A stretch of 64,000 nucleotides of DNA from Acanthornis magna (Eukaryota; Chordata; Aves; Passeriformes; Acanthizidae): the NCBI GenBank assembly GCA_036785705.1, contig JAWUZG010000005.1:496001-560000 (forward strand), written 5' to 3'. The position numbers were made by a program, and so were the translations under genes. Within the stretch, counting starts at the first letter, position 1, and the number at the start of each line of letters is the position of its first letter. Positions 1 to 13,600 of the stretch are shown here, piece by piece. The notes beneath the pieces are model-generated. The model saw only the letters and a program-made list of their open reading frames with translations, ran no database searches and was not told the origin of the DNA.

Positions 1-186
1 GTGGTGAAATACTGCCAGTCTGTCCAGAGAATCTGTGGATACCCCATCCCTGGAAGCATTCAAGGTGAAGCTGGATGGGGCCCTGAGCAACCTGATCTGG
101 TTGAAGATGTCCCTGCTCATTGCAAAGGGGTAGGGCTATGTGACCTTTAAGGTCCTCCCCAACCCAAATTGTTCTATGATATTTAA
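1..186 (+). repeat. CR1 LINE 3' end fragment (truncated by window edge)
   Basis: The stretch follows the usual 3' untranslated end of avian CR1 retrotransposons: a 'cccatccctggaagcattca' type block, then 'gctggatgggg', 'gagcaacctgatctgg', 'tgtccctgctcattgca', and a tail near 'ctttaaggtcctccccaaccc' and 'ttctatgat'. The 3' tail lies at about 180, so the element reads left to right and its 5' part is outside the window. Divergence from the general CR1 pattern is modest. This is one of the signs that the genome is a bird. Confidence 0.88.
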
Positions 187-3100
187 CAACTTAACAAACC
201 CTGATTTACTCCACGGTAAGGTCCTGCCTAATAACATGTAACAAATATTTTTCTTCAGACAAAAGCAAGTTATAAGACTTGATGATTTGATGGAAATGGC
301 CCTGGGACCCGATGTTGCCATATCTATTACAAATAGTAACTAACACAGGGGCTGGGGTACCTTGAATTGAGGGGGTTTGTGGAATTGAGGAATCTGTGCC
401 TGAGAAAACCCTCAGTTTTTGACTCCACGTGCCAGGGGGCATATTTTTAACTGGTGTACATCAAGCTAGCACAAACTTAATATATCTGGTTCCAATAACT
501 GCACACATTTCATACAAAATACAACCAAAATAAAACGTAGCTAGATCTCTTCTTCTTCAAAGCAGCTAAATGGCACAGTGAATTAATTTTCAGCCACTTA
601 AAATTACTCAAATGCTGCTGTGCCAAAGACTGTATGAAGTTATTTTTTAGCACTACAATCAGCTTCAAAAGAGCAGCAAGTATTTCCCAGTTTGGAAGAC
701 AGGGAGAAATGGTATTATTCGCAATGGAAAAGGACAGAGCAGTGTCCATTCCTCCTAGAAAGCTCCAGAGACCAAATCTTCAAGTTCACTCCAAGAAAAG
801 GAAAAAACCCCAGCAAAAATATGGGAGAATATTAAAATCACCAACTTTTTTTGGTGTTCAGCTGGTGGTCAGGAAAAAAATGGTTAAGTAGCAGGAACCT
901 GCCTGCAATCCATAATGGATTAATGTACAAATGGCCCAAATTCTCTGCTATTTAACTTAAGTATCATAAATTAGCAGGACAACTTTTAACTAGCCAGCCA
1001 GGGAATCAAGAGTGCAGTCATAGGAGCAACTGGATTGCCAAGAGCTAATTGAACCCTCAAGCCTCAAAAGAAGCTGTAGTGTATCCAAACCCTACCTCAC
1101 CCGTGGCTGGAACACCTTAGCTAGTCATTCCAGCCCACATCCTGCCTTTGCAGTGAACCACCTCTGCCCCAGCACAGCTCCCAGATGAAGGACAGGGTGA
1201 TTTAGTGAAGCACAATGCTGCAGACCTCAGCTGACCAGGGTAATTTCTACTTTGCTAGAATGCGTCTCACCCAAACCGATCCTTTTCACACCCCCCAAAA
1301 AAATCCCCTCTGGACCAGCCAAACCCTGAAAAATTCCAACCAAAGCAGGACATGCTATAGAGGAGCAACTGCCCAGCAGAGCCCTGGGGAACCCACGGGG
1401 TGACCACAGGGCGGTCTGATAAAAATCACCCACCATTGACTGGAATCGCTCTCTGTGGTACAGCCTGACACACCACAGCACATTTCCTGTCTTACACAAC
1501 CCATATTCCAGCAACATCCCAGCAACACCAAAAAACCAAAAATACCCATCTTTCCTGGAGCACTTCTCCCCTCCAGAATGCCAATGCACTACAGAGTGCT
1601 GGCCACAGAACTCCGTATTTGGACACAATAACTGAGGCACCAAGTGGCAGTGGGGCTCACTGGTGAGTTAAACCCAGGGTCTCTGCTCACCAGGCCTCTT
1701 CTCTTTCAGCTGTGAATTCAAGAATCCCCAAAAAAGCTTAGTTTGAGTTGTGAAAGCTTCTAAATCCAGGCCTGACTTTTTAATAGCAGCACTGCTGGTT
1801 TGGAAACACTAAGCAGTATAGACACTTCCCTATGCAGAGTAATGATTAAAATCAGCAGTGCTGTAGGCTCTCTTGAAACTTGCTGAAGATTTATTTTTTA
1901 AACAAGACAATGATTTATTTCAACAATTATCTTCAGGCGGATTAAATTATGTGCTTTCAGGGCTCTTATTCACCACAAAATTAAGAACACTGGGTGCCAG
2001 CCATGGAAGCCCCATGATTCTCTGAGACTCGGCACTGACAGAGACTCATCCCGACCCAGGAGAAAGAGCTGTCTCTTTCCCATGGCCACAAAATGCCATC
2101 CTTGACCTTCTGCTTGGCTCCACCATTTGCACAAATCCTTTGGATTCCCCCTACTTGACCTCCTGCAAGTTGCAAAGGACATATAAGGCACATGGCTCCC
2201 CAGGACCACACCAGGCATGCTCTGGGTCGGTGTCATGACGGAAGAGTTAGACTGAAAGGATTGACTGATTACAAGCCAGATGCCCCACAGCAACGCAGCA
2301 TTTCCTAAGAGTATGTTTTAAAATGCACAAAAAGACCAAAGGTTTTTCAAGAAGGCAGTAGCTTCTAATAAGTGGGAAGTCTCCACCAGGAATGTTGAGT
2401 GCAATTTTTTTTTTTAAGAATAAAATTTAGGAAAGCTTTTCCTGCAATGGAGCTTTTTCCTCTTAGAAAAGAGGACCCTGACTTCAGCTGGCAGTCTGAG
2501 AGTATATTTATCATCATGTAAAGCTACTTTTTGGCTTTGATGAACCAGGCTGAAAGCTGAGAGGGAGGGAAGGTGTTGGGGAACACTTGCTGATAAATAA
2601 TCTTTTCCCTTCCAAGAGCCTCAAATCCAAACTTATAACAAGGGGTCCTCGCAACAAAAAGTTTTTGAAGAATGATTTGTGTCTTTCCCCCATCTCTGGA
2701 ACCCAGATCTCTGCTTCATACAGAAGAACCCTCAAATGCTGATTCTCCTTTTCCATTCCCACTCCATTATTTCTATGTCCCTGAATTTCAGCTTTTGCTC
2801 CCTTTATGGTTTTGCAGATTTGACTCAGTAAACAAAAGCCAGTTGTTCTGCATGTACTGGACTTGTTCCTGTTCTTTCACCACAGACCAAGATCCCTTGA
2901 CATGAGCCATTCACACTGCTCAGTGCTCAGTGTCAGCAGCAAGACACTGAAATATGGAGAGTGAAAGCCTTCCTAAAACACGTACTCCAGAATTAAAGAC
3001 ACCCAAATGTACAGGGAACTTTTAAACTGTAACGTGATCATCCTGCAAAAGACCACAGGCCCTGAACCAACAGATTTTCAGTACCACCATGCTATGACTC

Positions 3101-6100
3101 ACGGTGGATTTACCTCCAGCAGCAATATGATCATGAAAGATCATGCTCAGACTGAAAACTCATGCTCAGTGCTGCAGCTCTTCAGTCATTTCAATACCTT
3201 TATTTTTCACTCAGACATAATTACTAAGTAGTAGCAGCATAAAACACCCACCTGGCTCAGCCAAGCCATCACTTTCTTAGCAGCAGAATTCACTATATTT
3301 GTACTTTGATAGTCTAAAACCTAAAAAATCAGAGCCATGAATGAGTGTTGTAAAGTCTTGTCTAGATGGCTGTTTATAATATATGGGCATTTGGTATAAA
3401 TTTTATTACTCTCCTATCACAGTAGTGTCCCTACATAAGTTCCTTGTCTGAAATCCTGAATCCACAGGAAGGGGAGAAGAGCAGAAACAAGAGGGGTCCA
3501 GAGATTGGCAAGTGAAGTGCCTAGGAAGCTTAAAGAAATGTTGGGGAAAACTATGCTGAAAACACCAGGATTATCATTATTAAAGAAAATAATATGAGAT
3601 TTACATAACAGATCAAACATACAGAAAGCGAGCTATGTCCCCTTCAGCCTCTCTCCTAACAAAAGACAATGCTTCTGTCAAAGGAGTAGAAAGATAATAT
3701 TTTAAAGTGATTTAAGAAAAGTCTCAATATGAATAATTAATCCATGGAACTCTCTGCCAGAAAAACAACTAGGAAACCACAAATGCTGCATTTCAAAACG
3801 AATTAGTGTTATTTATGACAAGGTACAACTACAGGGTTATCAAGCCCAGTGATTCTGATCCAAATAACTAACAAAAGGCTTGGGATCCTTTTTTCATTTA
3901 GGAAAATAATTAATTGCTTTCTAATTTCTTTTCTCCTTGCACTGACCAATACTAACAAATGTTATCACACTGGATATCTTATCTGGTATGGCAGTGTTTG
4001 TGTTTCCCTACTGCTTTCCTCCTTATGTCACTGACATCTCTACAGCATAGTGACAATAACAGCATTTTCCTTGTTTAAAAACTGTCCCTTTCAAGCTAAG
4101 AGTTATCAGCAATCTCTTAAATGCAGGACTTGAATTGTGAAAATGCTGCTTATACAAAATTTTTTATGATTATAGCTTTTTGTTGCCAAAAAGCCAATGA
4201 CTATTTGGAGTGAGAACACGATTCTTGTGCTAACATATGTAAGCATAAGAGATACTTGCAAACCACACTGTAATAAAAGCAATAGCTATATTAACACATA
4301 TGAAAAAGCTTAGGCATCTTCTTTATGGACTTCTGAGTTTATGGAAGTTTGGGGGAAACTGTTTACTTCATAAAAACCCTGAATTAAAGACTAATCAGTT
4401 TTAACTGTGATCAAAGTTATCAAATATTTAATCGGGTTTTAGAAAGCTAGGTCCTGATGAAAAGTGTGTAAAACAAAGACCCCACAGGTCCTTTTGGATC
4501 AGTTTTCAAGCTATGTTTATCAACCCTGTTTGAGTCATCAGAATGAACGACCAGCCTTGAAAGCCTTGCACACAGCAAGGTATTTCAGCAAAAGAACCTT
4601 AGACAATTGATGTCTTCAGTTTCATGTTGAAGTATGTATTTCATTTCCTGCCTGGATTGTTTTTATGTAAGGTCCAGGCTAAGTGCTTATTTCTAAACAG
4701 GTTTTCTTACTCACTTTGATTTCACTTTATCTTTCTATGCCACTTTTCTGCCCCAACTACTTAAACCCAGTTTTATGGACTAAGGATTATCTCCTGATTA
4801 ATGTAGTTGATTTCTGATCCCAGTTATCAGTGCAAAACACAACCATCACAATCTTACTGGAAACTGTTTGTTTGTGGTCCTTAAAAAAATTCCAAGGTGA
4901 CTTCCTATATATCTGAGGCTAGCTAAACACTGGGACAGTAGAAAACCTCTTGGACTCAATGAGAGATTTCCTAGCAACTTTGAAACACTCAGTATAAAAT
5001 TAGTCAGAAATTGTCCAGTCTGCTATAGAGCTGGTCTACTCCATGCCTTTCATCATGGTCTCTTCAACTTTCTCCCACCAATAAACTTCCTCCCAAAATT
5101 GGGCAAGCCCAGCATTTTCTACTCTGGTGACCAGGGTCATCCAGTTAGCCACCAGATGTAGAATTCTGACCAAATTTCAGATTTTCTGTCCATGTGTCTG
5201 CCAAGAATGAAGCAGGTCATACATGGGAATTGATTCTGTGGTTGGAAGGCATCATCTTGGGAATAAATTCTGCAAAGCTAACTTCGGCTTGGGATAATCC
5301 TCTTTCAAAAAATGTCCCACAACTTCTGTTACCTGAAATCACAAAAACAAAGACCACATTTGAGTAGAATAACAGAAGTCACGGTATGGATATATTCTTT
5401 TTGGAATGCCAGCTCTATTTTGCCAGGTCAGGTCTGACAGCTTTGCATTTTGTCACTTCATGTGGATAGGTTTAAACAACCTAAAATCAACCCATGCACA
5501 AACTTCTGGCCGGCAACAAATCTTCCCAATCCCCTGCCATCAATGACTGCAGAGCACTCACAGGACCATAGGCACTCTTTCTCAGGGAAACATCATGCTT
5601 AGAATCACAGCACAGTGAACTGTCAAGTCTTATTTCCCTTCTTAATGGGTTACCAAATGGGCTGGTGGTTTTTTACAAGCATCTAACTAGTGAATTGATA
5701 GTGTTTACCCTTGGCTATTATTTTTAAGGAAGCCTACTCTGGCCACAGTACAAACATCCTTTTTGCTGCAGGCTGTCCCTTTGTCTGGCAATCCTAGATT
5801 GGAGCCTATTGACTGGTCCAGGGCTCATGCAGAGAGGAGCTTCCCCGGATACAGAGCTCAAACTTTCACTGGTCTCCATTCAGGCTTAAAGTGGCCACTT
5901 CAAAAAAGGTCAAAGAAAGGGCAAACAATTCCAAAGTCCTGGAGAAATAAAAAATTGCTTGAGGAAATCTCTGTCTGATGCAAACAAGCCTCAATTGGTA
6001 CAGTGGGAAAATATTGTTTTCCACCCAGCCCTAAGCTATCCCAGTGACAGTCTTCAGAAGAGCAGGATTCCTCCAGTCCCCTGCCCGCTCCACAAGGAGC

Positions 6101-8805
6101 AGGCATCGTTTGCGCACGGCCCAGGGGAAGATGGGAGGGTGCAATGTGTATCCCATGACCTGCACAGGATGGGTGCAGTGGGGTCTGCCCTTCCTGATGA
6201 ACAGCCGCTCTGTAAAGTAGAGAGAAAAGAGGCTGCCTACCAAAAAAAAAAAAGAAAGAAAAAAAGGAAAATAAAAGAAAATAAGGAAATCAAATCTTTC
6301 CAACTACCAGACAGTGTCAATCCAGCTTGTGTCCTGTCCTTGAACCTATAGAGCCCTGGGAACCCATCCTACTCCAGTCATATGGGCCAGGTTGCTTTCA
6401 AAGGATACGTGGCTGTGGAAGTACAAAGCAGGGAATGAGAGGAAAGAGAAATATTCAGTTCTATGTAAAGAAATGTGGCTCATAAAGAAGTGTTGCCTTC
6501 CCACTTGATGAAATAAATGACCTCCTGCACAAGAAAAGAGCTGCTTCCAACCAAAGGTGAGGTAGGCGCCACACTTGCAGCTTCTTCAGCTGGAGAGGCA
6601 CAGGGAAGGAGCTGGCAACACAAAAGGGAGATGTCTGCAGGACCCACAGGAGGGAACACAGCTATCCCCAAAATCCCAGCTCCTCTTCGCTGTTGGGCAA
6701 AAGACCCTTCTCCCTTCTGCAAGGTCCCTCCTCTTTTATGGAGAATTCTGTGAATCAAAACCCTGAAGAGCTCAGGAATTATATGCCCATCACTTCATGA
6801 AGATATATCCAAGAAAGGACTGGACAAGCCATCCAGCTAAAGAATGCCTTCACTGAAACAATTATCAAATCCTTATCAATGTTATTTTTACAATTGATTA
6901 TTGCAGCAACATAGTCACTTATACATAAGAGAAACAACAAGTCTAAAAATATTTAGCAATATTATATTTTCTATTGAAAACAGCTCTGAGGTAGATTTGT
7001 ACTCTCATACATAAAATCTTAAACAAATGCATTCCAATTTAAACAGCTAATAGTAGATACATTCAGAATTGTTCTGTTCTGCAAGTATGGAAGCTAAACT
7101 ACTTAAATATTGACAGTTTAGTTATGGAGGATGAGTTGATGTGCTTTAACAGCATTTCGGGCAAGAAGTGAAACAAATATGTTTTGCCACAGACTTTGGC
7201 AGAGAGAGGGTCAGGGAAACTAGTGAGAGAAGGAAAGTAAGAGATAAGAAAGAGTGGTGAAAGGCAAAAGTTGGTATCAGTGAGACCTGCTGCTGAGTAC
7301 GTCCCTTATATGTTACTTTGCAAATACAAAGGAGATGCAAACACAGGCTGGAAAATTCCTCTGAGGAGAAAAATCTATACCTTTATATACCCCTCTCCAG
7401 TATCTTCTTTAGCAATCTTGCCTTTGGTTTCAGTGTAATATGAACAGACCTATCTACTTACAAAAGCTCTCCTCTTCCCACCAGCCTTGTTTGTTATTTT
7501 ATGTGTTTCTGCATCATTTGCAGAGTTTGCTTTGATCTACATTCCTCCTGGATGTGCGGTTTCCTTTTCGGCTACCAAAAGGAAAACTGTTTGGTTTGAG
7601 AATTTGCTTATTTTGAAGCTCTGCTGGCCCAAAATACCTATTTTTAATCCAAATCAACACAACACAGTGCTTTCAGCTCTTCAGCACTGGTTGCCTTCCT
7701 TTCAGGAAAAATCTCTTTGAACAATAAGTGACCTCTTCATACTCTAATAAAATGTCCAAACTGTAATCCCAGCAGGCATAAATGAGAGCATTCTGTTTCC
7801 TACAGCTGGGTTTGAATATTGACACTCATATATAATTCGATTCTTGAATTGCTTTTATTTTAGCATCATCCTGAAATGGTCAATATTTTGCTCCACATCT
7901 GACAGCCAACAACATACACCTCGTTGCTCTAAAACATCATCAAAGTAGGTAATTAAAAATTCCCTCAATATTTCTCTATTACAGACTTAATCTGTCTTCC
8001 ACCAGTGTCAGAATTCCTGTGGCCTCCAAGGGACTTTGGTGCAATTGTAAAATGACTGTAAGTCCTTCTACATTAAATATGTGATATTGAATGTAAAGTC
8101 TGTGCCATTTTAATCCTTCCTCCTTCTCTAACAAGCATCACAATGCCACTGCACTAGGAATAGTCCATAGACAAAACACATTTCATAAATAACAGGTAAA
8201 CAATCTTCAAATGAGAAGAGAAGACAGGACACATCCTTGGATTGACTCTTTGACTGGGAAACAGGATATATTCTTCAAGGACCTTGCAGGGATGGTCCCA
8301 GAGGACAATTAGAGATTAGATCTTCTCTTCTTTGGGGTTAGGCCACAGGAGTTAACTTGGGAAACAATTCACATAAACAAAGTGCTAGCGAGAGGAAGGG
8401 CACTGTCAGACTTTGATTCTGTGTCTTTACTAGACACAGGGCCTTCATGTAAAGCTCCACATTAAGAACTTAGTTTCAAATGGTAACAGAGCATTAAATG
8501 GCATCACCAGTACTGGAAAGGAGCAACCCCCTGTAATTCGGGAGATCAATTAACTATTTTGGGAAGATTCTTAATGAGATAGCTTAGAATTAGATTATCC
8601 TGATCCACTGGCCAAAAGTAAGTAAAATGTGCTTAGTATCACTCAACAGATAGTGAGCTCCTTCCATAAGAGCAAGTGCAGAAGCTTGGAGATTCGTGGT
8701 CTTTTCTTCTGCACCCATGTCTATTACATGCAGTCAAAGGCAGAATTTCTCTCTATGAATAATTTTTGTTTTAAGAAAAGATTGGTGAGGGAAATTTGTA
8801 TTCAA

Positions 8806-8827
8806 GTGCCTGTGTGCACACAGGCAC
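8806..8827. repeat. Perfect 22-bp palindrome
   Basis: The sequence gtgcctgtgtg followed directly by cacacaggcac is its own exact reverse complement over 22 bases, with no spacer. It is not part of a longer repeat that I can see. A cruciform, a dimeric protein-binding site or chance are all possible. Confidence 0.9.
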
Positions 8828-9264
8828 CACCAGAGCTGCAAATGCAGTGGGAGAAAGTATTCCTACATTGCAAGAAGAAAAACATTCCCTCTGAAAACAC
8901 AGCCATGCCCATTTTACCAGAGTGAATACTAATAAAACTGTTACCAGGGATAAGTAACTGAAATATCTGAGAATAACTTCCCTTTTTCATACAAATATAT
9001 ATATACAAGGAGAAAAAAAACATATACATGAAGCAAGGTATATGTCCACCTTTGTAAGTCTATATGAATTATGAAGAAGCTTTCCTGGAAGAGGAGACAC
9101 ATATATCAGACTTGTAAATTGCTCTGTATTCAGTCTAAAATTAAGCAAATGGAAGCAGTTTCCTGCTAAGTGTACGTGGATGAGGCTATTGCAGTTTCTA
9201 ATGTGAAATATAGTGGTTTTCTGTACATAGTCTCTTGAAAGAGACATTTCTCTGTATCTTTAAG

Positions 9265-9293
9265 ATGTATCTTTAATATTATTAAAGATACAT
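9265..9293. repeat. Inverted repeat, 13-bp arms with 3-nt spacer
   Basis: Arms atgtatctttaat and attaaagatacat are exact reverse complements separated by att, giving a 29-nt hairpin. A partial direct copy of the left arm (gtatctttaa) sits just upstream at about 9254. It may be the remnant of a short inverted-repeat transposon or simply an AT-rich hairpin; no target-site duplication was established. Confidence 0.85.
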
Positions 9294-10500
9294 TAGAACA
9301 CTGTGATGTTGCTCTGTGTTGTTCTTTTGGCAAAGCCAATTTCCCCATCTAGGAAAGTGAGAAGATTAAATATCACAGAAGAAAACTATTACTTGCACCC
9401 AAAAAGCAATGCCAATGGGAAATCTAGGAAAACATTGTTTCTTCTTTTTTTTATACTTTAGTTTAAGGTATCTAGAAACATATATAAATTATAAATCTCA
9501 GATAAATAGGCAGGAAACACCCCATATCCCAGCTGGCAATTCATTACAAAAGCAGCACATCTACCCCAAAGCAGAGCCCCCAGAGCAGTGCCTGCCTCAG
9601 CTGTGCTGCCTGCCATCTTCTGCATTGTCAGGACCACAGCTTGCATCATTAAGACTTGAAACTGATCCACTTCAGTGATTAGGCTGATCCAAGGACACGG
9701 ACAGAAGAGCAGGATTTAATGGGCAGGCAGGCAGGAAAAGTCTTTTAACACTTTAGAAAACATTGACTTGGTGGAAGGAATTGGCTAGCTCAAGGGATTA
9801 GTAATGAGATACTGAGCCCCTTAGCTCTAGGTCACCACACTGAATCTGGTCCAGGTCAGTAGAAATCAAAAGCTGTTGCTGTTCAGTGGCCTTCGGGAAT
9901 CAGCTGGTGGTCCCACCCCAGCCACCTCTGGCAAAATATCTGTACCAACACTAATGATAACAGTTGGCAGCACTTACAGGAAAGGTTTAGGGCTGGCACA
10001 GTACAGGAAGTCTGAGCAGAGAAAGATGTCCCTGGAAACACACTAGGCTGGGACGCAAGAAAATGAGAAAACACGCTCCCTGATCTTCTACAAATTTCCA
10101 CGAAATTTGGGGCATGAAATCAAGGATCCTGTTCAAGAAAGCTTTATTTCCTCACTGCTATGGTCTTCCCAAGGCATTTAAGGCCTAAACATCTCTGAAG
10201 CTCAGAGCTCCACCTTTCAAATGGGAGTAATTATCTTACAGGTCTGCTTCAGGGACATCCTCAGTAAAGGGGTGATAAAAAGGCTAAACAAGACGCCCAG
10301 ACAGAGCAGCAAACCCTTTCCAAGTAAAATCAGCTTCCCTATTCCCAAAGCAAGGCATTTGCTGAGTGTGCTCCCATTCACAGAGCTCTGTCCTTCAGGT
10401 GTTTAAAAAAAAAAACAAACAACAAAACAAATTCCCCTTATAGCCAAGAGTAGCCCCAAAAACCCCCACATTTCCACTGCTGCCCAACAGAGCAGCATCA

Positions 10501-10612
10501 AAGAATCCAGCTGCTCCCAGTTTTTATCCCACCTAGGATGAAATTCTAATGTGCTTGCAGGAGGTCAAATAGATTATCATAATAGCCCCTCTGGCCTTAA
10601 AAACTATGAAAT
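10501..10612 (+). repeat. Ancient CR1-type LINE 3' end
   Basis: The block 'gaggtcaaatagattatcat', followed by 'aatagcccctctggcctta' and 'aaaactatgaaat', matches the older amniote-wide CR1 3' end pattern (gaggtcagactagatgatca, ggtcccttctggcctta, aaatctatgaat). Divergence is clearly higher than in the copies at 1-186 and 60.3 kb, consistent with an old insertion. The left boundary is approximate. Confidence 0.65.
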
Positions 10613-13600
10613 TGGAGAGTGAATCACAAGACATCAGTCACTATTGAAGGCAGGATGGTAGGCGGCAGAGCTCAGTGATAGGGTGTGATATGGCAGAGTA
10701 AATCCAATGTTCTTAGGCCCTGTAAAGCTGGGAAACTGACATTTTACCTTCTTTGTTGCCCCTTTGGGACACTGAGAGAGCTGCAGGTTATTATAATAAT
10801 AAGCCCAGTCCACTGTCAATGCAGCCTAAGAATATTGCCTCTTACAGGAGTGAGTGCGTGAAGGATTGAGAAACACTAGTTATTTTCAAACTGGATTAAG
10901 TCTTTCAAAAGCTAATAGGTTTCCAATGAGCTGTGGTGTTGCTGCTGCAGCTGCTCTAATTTGAGAATAAAAGAATGCAGGCTTTGTGCCTAGGGACCTG
11001 TTATTGATCCGAGCAAGAAGGATGGGAAGGAAGGGGGTAGAGGAGGGTTATCCTCCTTTCAGCTGGGGCAGGGGCATTCTTTTCAAAGTCACATTATCTG
11101 CTAGTAACAACAAAACCTAACCCCATGACATGCTGCTCTATACAGGATTGCACTTGTTGAGAACTAAAAGCATTAGAGAAAAAAACCTCCACTGGCAACA
11201 TCGCGCAGCAAACTTCATTGAGCGCCCACGAGACTCAACAGATGGGTCTCGAGACTCCCTCATTAGGAAACGTGCCTGTCCCTTTGCATCTGCTGCCCTG
11301 CTCCGCTCCGTGCCACGCACTCATTAGCATTGCAGGCTCACAGATTCCTTAGCACGTGCTTCCAATAAATATTGGAGAGAAAGGAGGGGACGGAAGCCAC
11401 TGCTCGGAGCAGCAAGATGAGGGGTCACCCACTAGGCTGGGAAATCCTTACACACACACCCACACACACTGCCCTGCAGCCCCAGTTGGGGGAGGACAAT
11501 AAAAGGCAGCCAACCACAAATGTGCAGTTAAAGGGACAGGTGTGGAATTGCTTCTATTCAAGTTGTGGCAGATCCTCATTCGTTCCTCTCTGCCACAGTA
11601 AATAAAAATCATCATTATATATAGGAAAAACCCCAACAATTCAGGGCAACTCACAGATTGTGGATCTGCGAGAGCCTGTGGCCCCTTTCAGACATAAAGC
11701 TGGTGCACACTGGGTAATGCCATTACCTTCAAAGAAATTAATTGGTTTTAAGGGCCAATTCTACAGCCAGGCTCTTTTTCTTTCAGGTCTTCACCAAGCT
11801 GTCTTGCTGCCACAGTGCCACAAATCCAGGATGTCCTCCACCACACTTGGAGAGGTCCGTGACGCAGGGCCAAGATCAGGAGCAATTGAAGAGAAAATCA
11901 TCTCCTGTGTGTTTGAAAATGTTGCGAGACAAAACAGCTGTCAGGGAGGCAGGAATGCAAAACCTTCCAGGTACTGTGGAAAGAACAAAGAGAAACCTTT
12001 AACTAGAGAGGGAGGGTGACAGGGAGCTGTATCTTGTTCATACTCCCAAGAATAAGTCCCTTTATTTGCCACCTCTCCATGATGCCCTTAGACTATTCTT
12101 ATTCCATTCCTTCTCATTTGCTCTGTTTTCCACTACCCTGCTGGAAGCTGCAGGCATTTTGACCACAGCTAACTCCAGAATCAGACTGGGAGAGTTTCCA
12201 AGTGATGAACTGTAGGAGTTGATACAAATCTGGTTCAAAATGCACAGTTCTCATCAGCAAAACTCCCAAATCAGTGCAGACTGATTCTTCCAAATGCAGC
12301 TGGCTCTAACATCCAGTCCGGTCACACCTCTCACTGCATGATCAATGACAGAAAAGTCCTCAAAGCATATCTGCATGCCAGCAGCACTGTTGTGACACGC
12401 AGAATGGTCAAGAGGCTTTTTTCATTCTTGTGTAAAGGATGAACACAGAGAAAGCCATTTTTCTCTCCTTTAGGACCTTACTTTATCTGTACCACCAAGG
12501 ATGCCAGCCATCCTCTGTGGCCCGTGCTTTATCTAAAAACATTTTCTGATACAAAAAGGTTCTTTCCACCAGGGAGTTGGCAGTGCCAAGGGACCAGGCA
12601 AAAAGAGGCCACTGTGCTCATCCCTAACTGCCTGGAGGAAGGGTTTCTCTTGTAGATCAGCAGCATCACTCCCAAGCAGTTAGCTTTGTGGCCCAACTCA
12701 CTGGCCACTCCAGCAAATTACTTAAATATATCCCTAACTTAAATATTTTTGTTCCTGGATTTAGACACATTTATATTTTGGGCTGAATCTGGATTTTAGC
12801 AATCTTAATTTCTCTAAAGGTTTCCTCAGGCCAAATGAAGAAACTCCTTTTATATCTCCCATGCAGCAATAAGTCAAGGCCCAGAATATTAGATCAGCCA
12901 CGGAATGATGGCAGGCAAAGGTACGAAGCCATTTACTGTACTCTCAAATTTAAATCTTCTAATCATGGCTCTCTTCTTTTTAGTAATTTTCTTAGCTAAA
13001 TGACACCCCTGTGTACTTCAGTCTTGCACCCTCAGGATAATTTGTGATTGAGAATGTATTGAACACACACTTTCATATGCAACTGATAATGAAAGCAATC
13101 TGCATGAGAAGAGAATTTCAGACATTTTGATGCTATCACAACAAGAAAATAAAACTTGGTCTGAGCACTTCCTCAACAAAAATGGCTTAAAGAAGCACCT
13201 TTGCAGAAAGCTGTGAGGAAAGCCCTACCAGAAACTTGGAGCTCTCTTAAAAGCACCAGTTGTTCATTGGAGATAGGGCTCAGCCCAGGTTTCAGTGCAG
13301 TCTCTTTGACAAGAATAGCTGAGATTGCTGCTTATCAAATGAATGTGTCATTTTGTCTGTGACAGACGTGCCAGCACTGCTCAGTGTCATAGTCTTTGCA
13401 CCTACTGGAAGCTACTCCACCTTGATAAGCTGCAACCCTACTCAGATCTAAAACCACAGTCTCAACTCTCCCCTGTTTTTAGAAAGCAGGGATTTGAGAT
13501 CAAATCACTGGTGCACAGGAATCCCACCCCTGGGGAAGATAAGTGAAGGACAAAGCAGTTGGGTCCACAGATTAATGTGGAGGCATCTGATCCTTGAAGG

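Larger units (their letters stand above)
187..10500. other. Gene-free distal 5' flank of JAG1
   Basis: No credible coding gene is visible. Open frames are short (under 140 codons), lack splice-linked partners and do not resemble any family I recognise. The DNA is AT-rich with ordinary homopolymer runs, such as A-rich DNA at about 6241-6290 and an AT microsatellite at about 8994-9006. It also holds the two inverted repeats listed separately (8806-8827, 9265-9293). JAG1 is usually bordered upstream by a large gene desert, so distal regulatory DNA could lie here, but I cannot prove any. Confidence 0.6.

Noticed and set aside
1227..1643. 138-codon minus-strand frame
   Set aside because: No recognisable domain or homologue and no supporting gene context.
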